From Spirochaetales bacterium (lineage in GTDB: Bacteria > Spirochaetota > Spirochaetia > DSM-2461), in contig JAKSCK010000261.1 in NCBI GenBank assembly GCA_022360655.1, positions 1 to 36,091 of the forward strand: a stretch of DNA of 36,091 nucleotides, given 5' to 3'. The number at the start of each line of letters is the position of its first letter. Positions within the stretch are counted from its first letter, which is position 1. Under the pieces are notes generated by a model that worked only from the letters and a program-made list of their open reading frames with translations, was not told the DNA's origin and made no database searches. This document shows positions 24,679 through 31,773 of this stretch, in pieces. A program made the position numbers and the translations under genes.

Positions 24679-26991
24679 ATGAACCGTTTCATTCGTCGGA
24701 TCCTCCGGCATTCTTACCTGATCATTATTGCAACACTCCTCATCACTGGTGTTCTTGGGTACATGGCCCTTGGTGTGAACATTGATACTGATGTCAACAC
24801 ATTGATGCCTCGAAAGAATGCCCGCATTGACCGTTTACGGGCCACACTTGGTGTGGAGACCGAAACCACCAATTACATTTTCCTCTCGATTGAGGAACCC
24901 ACTCTTCCCAATCTCACCATTCTCAAGACTTTTCAGGAAACCCTTGATCGAGTGGAAGCCATGGATGATGTTCTTTATGGTCTCACTCCATTCAATTTTG
25001 TGCATTTTGATGCCATGGGAGGCCGCATTGTCCCAGGGATGATGAGTCCCAAGGGGAGAGCTCCCTCCAATGACGAGGAACTCCAAGAATTTCGAAACCG
25101 TTTAGCCAGCGATGAGCTGGCAAACGGATTTGTGAGTTCTCAGGGGGGAAAAGTCCTTACGGCGGTCTTCACAACAAACATCACAGAAGATCCCGATGCC
25201 TTCATGAACGACTTTGTCCAAATCATTGCCCCACTCGAAGAAATCACCACTCTTCGATATTCCGGAGAGATTCCCTTTCAACACAGTGTGGCATCGTATC
25301 TGACAAAAGACTTCACCCTTCTTCTGATCCTGGCCATGGTGGCTATGCTCACCATTTTTTACATCAGTTTTCGCTCCATTCGTTCCATGATTCTCCCCAT
25401 TGGAGTGGTTCTGATTGGTGCCATTTGGACCATGGGTCTGATGGCCATTATGGGATTCCGAATCACCATGGTGAGTGTCATCATCCCCTCTTTGATTCTT
25501 ACCATAGGAAGCTCTTATACCATTCATGTCCTCAATGAGTATTTTCGAAATGGACATGGAGAAGGAAAGAAAAAGGACGAATGGCTTGCTGATGCCGTCG
25601 AACATATTTTCCGAACAGTTATTGTCGCCGCTCTAACCACCATGGTGAGTTTCCTCAGCCTGATGGTGACCAGGATGGATGCAGTTCGGGAATTTGGTCT
25701 TTCCATCAGTATTGGTATTGCCTTCTGTGCCATTCTGGCCCTGTTCTTCCTCCCCTCCGTGTTCTATGTGATGGGATCCCCCAAGAAACACCATCAAGAC
25801 CGGGTGAATGCTGGACGCATGGCCAGACTAGTCTCTGCAGTGGGACTTTGGTGTGGAAAAAAACCCTGGCTCACCATGGGGCTATTCTTTGTGCTCTTCG
25901 TTAGCTTTTTGCTTTCCTACCCTGCCATCAAGCATCAATCTGATTATTTCTCGTACTTTCCTTCTGAGGATCGAATCATCAAGGACACACGATTCATCAT
26001 TCAAAACTCAGGAGGCTCTCAAAGTTTCAACATCACCATAACGGCCCCAGAGAATGCAAAAGGATATTTCCTAAATCCAGAGATTCTTCAGCGAATCAAT
26101 CAGGTTGAAGAACGTCTTACCAACAATAGCACCGTTGTTTCGACTCTTTCCTTCAATCGCATAGTAAAATCTATGAACTTTGCGATTTCTGGAAAACGAG
26201 AGATTCCTCAATCAAAACCGCTCATTCTTCTTCTGAACCGTTATTTCCGCCTCATCAACACCAATGCATTTTCCTTGGGTAAGGATGCACAGGTGATGAA
26301 TGATGATGCCTCCAGCATCACCATCTACCTCAAGTTGGCCGATACAGAGAACAATAGCACCCTCTATGAGGATGCATTGCAAGAATTCCAGCATGAAGTG
26401 GATGAGATTCTTCTCATCAATCTGGAAGAGGGAGAAACACCCACCTATTGGGGCAACACCATGCTGCTCATGGATGCCTCCCGAACCATTAAATATGACC
26501 AATTGGTGTCCACTCTTATTTCCATTGTTCTTGGCTTGATCATAACAGCCTTCTTCTTCCGGTCCATTCGTGACAGTTTTGTGGCCCTCATCCCTCTTCT
26601 CAGTGGGATTTTCTTCTACTTCATCACATTATTTGTGACGGGGATCCCCCTGGATATGACCACCATTCTTGTCACCAATTTGACTGTTGGTGTGGGTTTG
26701 GATGACGCCGTCCATTTTATGCTCCAATACCGGAGTCAACGAAAAAAGCAGGCCTTCTTGCCTGCTTTGGAATCGGCTCTGAAAGTGACAGGCCGCCCCA
26801 TCGTCCTCACCACCTTATCATTGGTGGCTGGACTGATGATGCTATGCTTTGCGAGTTTTAAACCCGTTTATTTCTTTGGATTATTGATTTCAGCCACCCT
26901 CTTCTCAACCATGCTTGGAACCGTGGTATTTATTCCAGCAGCTCTAGCTATTCTTGAGAAGCTCGGGAGAAGAAACGCAACCAACGCTTAA
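24679..26991 (+). CDS. RND/MMPL-superfamily exporter
   Basis: The 770-residue protein has the two-fold RND topology. Each half has one membrane segment (starting near residues 13 and 395), then an extracytoplasmic domain, then about five membrane segments (about 210-370 and 610-765). The first periplasmic part has the family pattern NIDTDVNTLMPR. The second half carries the proton-relay acids in GVGLDDAVHFMLQYRS; the matching place in the first half, GSSYTIHVLNEYF, has none. It resembles predicted single-chain exporters of the MMPL/sterol-sensing group rather than tripartite drug pumps. Lipid or hydrophobic cargo is inferred. Its last 44 bases overlap the convergent glycosyltransferase gene. 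Confidence 0.92.
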   Translation: MNRFIRRILRHSYLIIIATLLITGVLGYMALGVNIDTDVNTLMPRKNARIDRLRATLGVETETTNYIFLSIEEPTLPNLTILKTFQETLDRVEAMDDVLYGLTPFNFVHFDAMGGRIVPGMMSPKGRAPSNDEELQEFRNRLASDELANGFVSSQGGKVLTAVFTTNITEDPDAFMNDFVQIIAPLEEITTLRYSGEIPFQHSVASYLTKDFTLLLILAMVAMLTIFYISFRSIRSMILPIGVVLIGAIWTMGLMAIMGFRITMVSVIIPSLILTIGSSYTIHVLNEYFRNGHGEGKKKDEWLADAVEHIFRTVIVAALTTMVSFLSLMVTRMDAVREFGLSISIGIAFCAILALFFLPSVFYVMGSPKKHHQDRVNAGRMARLVSAVGLWCGKKPWLTMGLFFVLFVSFLLSYPAIKHQSDYFSYFPSEDRIIKDTRFIIQNSGGSQSFNITITAPENAKGYFLNPEILQRINQVEERLTNNSTVVSTLSFNRIVKSMNFAISGKREIPQSKPLILLLNRYFRLINTNAFSLGKDAQVMNDDASSITIYLKLADTENNSTLYEDALQEFQHEVDEILLINLEEGETPTYWGNTMLLMDASRTIKYDQLVSTLISIVLGLIITAFFFRSIRDSFVALIPLLSGIFFYFITLFVTGIPLDMTTILVTNLTVGVGLDDAVHFMLQYRSQRKKQAFLPALESALKVTGRPIVLTTLSLVAGLMMLCFASFKPVYFFGLLISATLFSTMLGTVVFIPAALAILEKLGRRNATNA

Positions 26992-28252
26992 ACCAGTTCA
27001 TCATAAACTCACGATCAATTTCAAAGTTTCGAGAAAACTTTAAAAGAGTTCGCATACGAATGGGGGGACGCCAAAGGAGTTCCCCCGTTTTGTTGCGAGC
27101 AATAAGGTCTGTATAGATTTCTTCCCATCGATCAATCACCGAATCCATCTGATGAACTTGAACAGCCTTTTCTGCCTCAGCTCCCATTTCAAACGCCAAT
27201 TGGGGATTTTCCAGCAAACTTAATACCCGCTGGGCAAAGAGCTCCGTTTGACCTGAAGACACAAGGTAACCACTTTTTCCATCTTCAATCAGGTTCAAAA
27301 CTCCACCAACACCCACTCCCACACAGGCCATTCCCTGAGCTTGGGCTTCAAGGATGGTGATTCCTTGAGTTTCTGTTTCTGAGGTGGTGGCAAAGACACG
27401 AGAGGCTTCAAAGATTCCTGACTTTAACAATTCATCTCGTGGAATCAAACCAGAGAAGAGAATTCGATCTGCACAAACTTGCTCTTGAGCATAGGCTTGG
27501 CATTCTTCCAAATAGGGTCCATCTCCTACAATGAGAAGCTGTGCTGCTGGGCGTGTTTTTTGAACAAGAACAAAGGCATCAATTAAACCTTTTAAGTTTT
27601 TTTCTGCTGCCACCCGGCCCACATAGAGAACAACATCATCTTCAAGCTTGTATTGCTCTTTGGCCTCCGGACCGCGTCCTTTCCCAATCAAGCTAAAATC
27701 TATTCCATTGGAAAGTGCCTCAAGTTGCGCTTGGCTCCCATTGTCTTGGATGATGCGCACAGCCTCTTCTGTTGGTGCTGTGACATGGTCTGCAGCATCA
27801 TAATAGAGATTCAGGAATTTCCATGTGATTTCTGAAGTGATTTTAATCGGTCCATTGAAGAGCTGCTCAAAATACAGGGGATCCGCTATAAATGTGTGGA
27901 ATGTTCCTACCAAGGGTACACGGAGTTTTCGTGCAATCTTGATACCAACCAATGAAAGAAAGATCGGAGTCATAAAATGCACTAAATCAACTTTTCGATT
28001 CTTTAAAATCTTGTACGTTGCATAGCTGTAGGGAGGACTCCAGCGAAAACCATCATAATAGGCGGCTGGAACGGAATACACACGTACAACCTCAACTCCT
28101 GGGTACGCATATTCTTCTGAGTCCTTGTATTCTGGAGCCACAATAATCACTTCGTGGCCCCGATCTGCAAGGTTTTCGGCGAGGCTCATTACTGAGGTCA
28201 CAATGCCGTTCACTTGAGGCGCAAACGTGTCGGTAAAGATCGCAATGGTCAT
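26948..28252 (-). CDS. GT4-family glycosyltransferase, glycolipid-synthase-like
   Basis: The 434-residue protein has the two Rossmann domains of GT-B enzymes. The N-terminus IAIFTDTFAPQVNGIVTS and the segment LVGTFHTF are typical of bacterial diacylglycerol glucosyltransferases and related mannosyltransferases. The donor site has VLYVGRVAAEKNL, LLIVGDGPYLEE and the EX7E motif in TETQGITILEAQAQG. The retaining mechanism with a nucleotide-sugar donor is family knowledge. The basic, aromatic C-terminal tail FKRWLRFF could bind membrane. The probable product is a monoglycosyl-diacylglycerol, but polysaccharide synthesis is possible. It stands alone with its own promoter candidate. Confidence 0.88.
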   Translation of the reverse strand: MTIAIFTDTFAPQVNGIVTSVMSLAENLADRGHEVIIVAPEYKDSEEYAYPGVEVVRVYSVPAAYYDGFRWSPPYSYATYKILKNRKVDLVHFMTPIFLSLVGIKIARKLRVPLVGTFHTFIADPLYFEQLFNGPIKITSEITWKFLNLYYDAADHVTAPTEEAVRIIQDNGSQAQLEALSNGIDFSLIGKGRGPEAKEQYKLEDDVVLYVGRVAAEKNLKGLIDAFVLVQKTRPAAQLLIVGDGPYLEECQAYAQEQVCADRILFSGLIPRDELLKSGIFEASRVFATTSETETQGITILEAQAQGMACVGVGVGGVLNLIEDGKSGYLVSSGQTELFAQRVLSLLENPQLAFEMGAEAEKAVQVHQMDSVIDRWEEIYTDLIARNKTGELLWRPPIRMRTLLKFSRNFEIDREFMMNWFKRWLRFFSRASQE

Positions 28253-28289
28253 CTATTTCCAGTTCCTTCTCGAATACAAGTTATCAATT

Positions 28290-28316
28290 AATTTACATTA
28301 TTGCCACAATTGTCAA
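28290..28316 (-). promoter_or_regulatory. Possible promoter of the glycosyltransferase gene
   Basis: On the minus strand a consensus TTGACA (28311-28316) lies about 60 bases before the ATG and is followed by a very AT-rich stretch. AATTAA at 17-base spacing or TAAATT at 15 could serve as the -10 box, so that element is uncertain. Confidence 0.4.
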
Positions 28317-28374
28317 AGAATCACAGGTCTTGATTCAACCCAGGTATCAGGGGAATCAGTCCAACTCACAAAAA

Positions 28375-29043
28375 TCACATGAATTGGTAGCCTCTCTTCC
28401 TCACTGTTTGTATAAAATCACCCGCTTTGAGCTTCTGGCGTAACCAAGCCACATGAACATCCACAGTGCGAGTACTTGGTGTTTCATTGAATCCCCAAAC
28501 CGCATTCAACAGTTCTTCGCGAGAAAGAATGCGTCCACGATTCCGCAAAAAGTAGTCCAGTAGCTCATACTCCCGAAAACTGATGGACATGGGAGATCCA
28601 TCATGAAGAAGAGTCTTATTCCTCCGGCACAGACGATAGGGACCAAACACCACATCATCCCCTGATCCCCCTCCCGTCCGTCTTAAGAGGGCATTCACCC
28701 GGGCAATCAATTCCGGAAACTCAAAAGGTTTTGTCAGATAGTCATCGGCGCCTGAGTCCAGTCCCCTCACCCGATCATCTAAGCATCCTTTTGCACTCAA
28801 CATTAAAACCGGTGTGGACACACTGGCTTGACGCAACTCCTGGCAAACTTCCAATCCATCTTTCAAAGGGAGCATCACATCCAAAAGAATTAAGTCCCAT
28901 ACACCTCGCTGTGCAACCTGACGTCCTGTGACTCCATCCTCACAAATCTCCACATGAAAGCCCTCGCTTTCCAATCGATCAGCAATTGTGATTCTCATGC
29001 CCAATTCATCTTCGATGAGCAGAATACGGCCTCGCGCATTCAT
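28375..29043 (-). CDS. OmpR/PhoB-family response regulator
   Basis: The 222-residue protein has an N-terminal receiver domain (1-120) with the acidic pair Glu11-Asp12, phosphoacceptor Asp55 in LILLDVMLP, Ser83 in MLSAKG and Lys105 in LTKPFEFP, so it should be phosphorylated normally. The C-terminal winged helix (about 130-222) has SFREYELLDYFLRN, SREELLNAVWGF and a final VRKRGYQFM. Its start overlaps the kinase stop by four bases, which marks the kinase as its partner. Targets are unknown. No target operator could be identified in the window. Confidence 0.95.
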   Translation of the reverse strand: MNARGRILLIEDELGMRITIADRLESEGFHVEICEDGVTGRQVAQRGVWDLILLDVMLPLKDGLEVCQELRQASVSTPVLMLSAKGCLDDRVRGLDSGADDYLTKPFEFPELIARVNALLRRTGGGSGDDVVFGPYRLCRRNKTLLHDGSPMSISFREYELLDYFLRNRGRILSREELLNAVWGFNETPSTRTVDVHVAWLRQKLKAGDFIQTVRKRGYQFM

Positions 29044-30746
29044 GATTTTTCTCCATCATTTTTTATCACCAAGGTAAAGCATGCACCGCCTTCCTCAGTG
29101 TTTGAGAGCTCCACCCATCCACCATGAGCGTGAGCAATCCGTTCAACCAAAGCCAGTCCCAAACCCGAACCGGGGATTCGTTCTTGAATACTTCGCTGTC
29201 CCCGAATAAAAGGATGAAAAATCCGTCGACGTTCTAACTCAGATATGCCCCTGCCGTGATCGGTGACAACAAAACACACTCTTTTCTCTCGCGCATGGAT
29301 TTCTAAGCTCAAATAATGACCATGACCACCATGAATCACACCATTTCGGAGTAAGTTTCCCAAAGCCGCGCTCATGCCATCCAAGTCTCCCACAAAAGTG
29401 AAAGACTTTGGTACAGAAACATGAAAGAGGATTCCTTGTTCCTGACACATCAACTCAATGGGTTCAAGAACCGTTGGAAGCCACGCATCAAGACTCACCA
29501 ATTCCTGATTTTGTTGACCTGCAAGAAAACCGGAATACAGCAAAACACTGTCCACCATACGTGTCAGTCGTTGCCCCTCACGTTGAATCAATTGTCCATA
29601 ACGTTGAATTTTATCCTTATCTGTCACCACGCCATCCGAGATATTTGCAGCGGCATTTCGAATCACACCCAATGGGCTTCGGAGTTCATGGGTTACACTG
29701 GCAATAAAACCGTTCTGTTCCTCAATCTGTCGACGACTTCGCTGAACTGCTTTGATCAAAATCACCGCAATCACAATGATGAGAGTCAAAGAAACAAAGG
29801 TTAAAAAGAGCTGGCCAAATTCGTATATGATGGCCTCAATGATCAATCGCTTAGGATCAATGTGTAGCATCAACCACAGACTATTTCCCTCGATGGCACG
29901 ATCAGCGTAACTCAGTGCTGGTTCTTCCTGATCTCCTCGATACCCCAGTATGGCCAGCAATTCCTGCAGACTTTGCAATTCTGCAGGAATACTTTGAGAC
30001 ATAGACTCAAATCGCTGTGGATCATTCTGAAATGTGGTTGTGAGGGCAAACCCCAAAACGTTCTGATTGGTTTCAATCTCAGCAATCTCAGTGGAGTGAT
30101 GCCACTCCACCGCGATGCTCCAAAATCGATGTTTGTTCAGCTCTTCAAAGGGCTGTTCAGAACGTAGAGCCATCAGGAGTTGTTCTGTCAGAACCGTTTC
30201 ATCAAGCTCCAGCACCATAGAACCATCAGAAGAACGGTGAGCAAAATATGGGGAAGGAGAACCTCTACGAATCAGTGGATAATAGAGATACCCTCCTTGC
30301 GGCTCCCTCTCCTCCACGATGTTGGAAAAAAATGGCTGAAGAATCTCTTCTCCCACCGGCTTTTTGCTTCCATTCTTGAAATCAAAAAACCATGTTTCAC
30401 CATCCGATTGAAGGTACAGCCCCTTCACAATTTCTGGGATTCGGCCTTGTTCCTGCCAATACTGCAAACGCAGCGCCACAAATTCCGCCATATCCTGGGG
30501 CTGGGGAACATCCAACCCCTCTTTTCCACCAAGAAAAATCACCCGTGCCAAAGAGGATTCCAAGCCATAAGAGATGTACCAAGAAAGAGCGGCATCCTCA
30601 ACATTGGCCTTCAGAATATCCGCTCGTTCATTCACCTTATCCACTCGCCAAAGAACAACTGTTCCAGCCAAAAGGGCTAAGAGAATTCCCCCTGTCACAA
30701 TGGTGTATTTCATGACCGACATATTAGGAAAATCCATGCTCTTCAT
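29040..30746 (-). CDS. Membrane sensor histidine kinase
   Basis: The 568-residue protein has a first membrane helix (about 14-36), a large extracytoplasmic sensor region (about 37-310) of no recognised family, a second helix (about 313-337), and then cytoplasmic HisKA and HATPase domains. The H-box is SVTHELRSPLGVI and the N-box GNLLRNGVIHGG. The G1 box is DHGRGIS, where the common Asn is His, and the G2 box is GSGLGLALV. There is no HAMP domain. It is cotranscribed with its response regulator. The start is uncertain among ATGs at 30746, 30722 and 30713, because none has a strong ribosome-binding site. Confidence 0.92.
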   Translation of the reverse strand: MKSMDFPNMSVMKYTIVTGGILLALLAGTVVLWRVDKVNERADILKANVEDAALSWYISYGLESSLARVIFLGGKEGLDVPQPQDMAEFVALRLQYWQEQGRIPEIVKGLYLQSDGETWFFDFKNGSKKPVGEEILQPFFSNIVEEREPQGGYLYYPLIRRGSPSPYFAHRSSDGSMVLELDETVLTEQLLMALRSEQPFEELNKHRFWSIAVEWHHSTEIAEIETNQNVLGFALTTTFQNDPQRFESMSQSIPAELQSLQELLAILGYRGDQEEPALSYADRAIEGNSLWLMLHIDPKRLIIEAIIYEFGQLFLTFVSLTLIIVIAVILIKAVQRSRRQIEEQNGFIASVTHELRSPLGVIRNAAANISDGVVTDKDKIQRYGQLIQREGQRLTRMVDSVLLYSGFLAGQQNQELVSLDAWLPTVLEPIELMCQEQGILFHVSVPKSFTFVGDLDGMSAALGNLLRNGVIHGGHGHYLSLEIHAREKRVCFVVTDHGRGISELERRRIFHPFIRGQRSIQERIPGSGLGLALVERIAHAHGGWVELSNTEEGGACFTLVIKNDGEKS

Positions 30747-30809
30747 GGAAGCTTTCCCTCAAAAACAGTCCTCTCTCCATAGAAATTTTACATCAATTTA
30801 ATTTTTCAT

Positions 30810-30835
30810 TCCCTTGAGCCATCCGCCTCAAGGGA
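30810..30835. terminator. Hairpin after the lipoprotein gene
   Basis: TCCCTTGAG / CTCAAGGGA is a perfect 9-bp stem with an eight-base loop, starting eight bases after the minus-strand stop at 30843. No U-tract follows on that strand, so termination may be inefficient and allow readthrough into the kinase gene. Confidence 0.5.
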
Positions 30836-30842
30836 GTGGACG

Positions 30843-31583
30843 TCAAAAATGATTGCTCTGTTCCTCAAGTCGCTCTCGAACAAGAAGAGCAGCTGAAAGC
30901 GCCGCTAAAACCTGCTGACGTTCTTGTGGCAAATCCTCTCGAATCCATACCCTTCCCGCATTCAATAAAGAGACCGCTCCAATGGCCTCACCTTTTTCAA
31001 AGAACTCAAATCCCACATTGTTTCGGGGGAGCACCATCACCTGCCCCTCGATTTCTTTGACCGCCCGTAGACGGATCACATCACCAGTGCGACTTCGGAG
31101 AAGACCATCATCCCCATCCACTTTCTTGCCACCTTCCGGATCATGAAGAAAGAAATCCCATGCTGAAGAGTCATCCATTCCTTCATAGTCCACACTTCCA
31201 GCATAGAGACTCAATTCTTCAAAACTCCGATCCATCCAAGGAAAGACCGTCTCATCCAGTTCCACAAAAGTCCCAAGAGTTCGCACCCGGGCCTCCGCTC
31301 CCTTCGGACCTTGGAGTACAAAGCCCAACGCATGCTTCCACTGAGTTTTCTGAATCCAAAAGCCCTCTGTTTCGGAATAAATGGCCTCTCGATGCATTTG
31401 CTGGGTGAAATAAGGACCAAAGGACAAATGACGGTCCGGTAGCCAACCTAGTCGACCTTCCACATCCATCACCTGAGCCTTTTGAATAAGGTCAGGAGAT
31501 AAAAGGATGTTTGGGGTTACACAAGAAGCTAATCCTAAAAGCACACAAAAAATGAGAATGCTGGGGCAAAGAATTCGTTTCAT
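30843..31583 (-). CDS. Predicted lipoprotein, unknown function
   Basis: The 246-residue protein has a lipoprotein signal with LASC (Cys21). The mature part is acidic, with the regions MDVEGRLGWLPDRHLSFGPY, GFVLQGPKGAEARVRTLG, FEELSLYAGSVDYEGM and EIEGQVMVLPRNNVGFEFF, and a final helix QERQQVLAALSAALLVRERL. The latter half looks like a beta-sandwich with charged turns. I recognise no family. I preferred the second of two adjacent ATGs (31583), because it has AGGAGAG at a workable distance; the first is too close. It lies between the kinase pair and the glutamate dehydrogenase, all on the minus strand. Confidence 0.78.
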   Translation of the reverse strand: MKRILCPSILIFCVLLGLASCVTPNILLSPDLIQKAQVMDVEGRLGWLPDRHLSFGPYFTQQMHREAIYSETEGFWIQKTQWKHALGFVLQGPKGAEARVRTLGTFVELDETVFPWMDRSFEELSLYAGSVDYEGMDDSSAWDFFLHDPEGGKKVDGDDGLLRSRTGDVIRLRAVKEIEGQVMVLPRNNVGFEFFEKGEAIGAVSLLNAGRVWIREDLPQERQQVLAALSAALLVRERLEEQSNHF

Positions 31584-31664
31584 CATCTCTCCTAGAGCTG
31601 TAAATTGCTCACAGGAGAACCTAACTCAACAAAAAGAAAATTTCTGGATTTTTCCTTAAATCGA

Positions 31665-31750
31665 CCCCGGTGCTCTGCACCGAGGCGGCACGGATCATTG
31701 GCTTCCTTTGGATCGAATGACGGTTCCATCCCCCGGTCATAAACCGGGGG
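31665..31750 (-). terminator. Two hairpins after the glutamate dehydrogenase gene
   Basis: Reading along the minus strand, the first hairpin is CCCCCGG / CCGGGGG with a seven-base loop (31730-31750). The second is CCTCGGTGC / GCACCGGGG with an AGA loop and one G-U pair (31665-31685), followed by TCGATTTAAGG. The second is the likelier terminator. About 45 bases of undetermined structure lie between them. Confidence 0.6.
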
Positions 31751-31773
31751 GCAATCGAAATCAAAGAGCGTTT

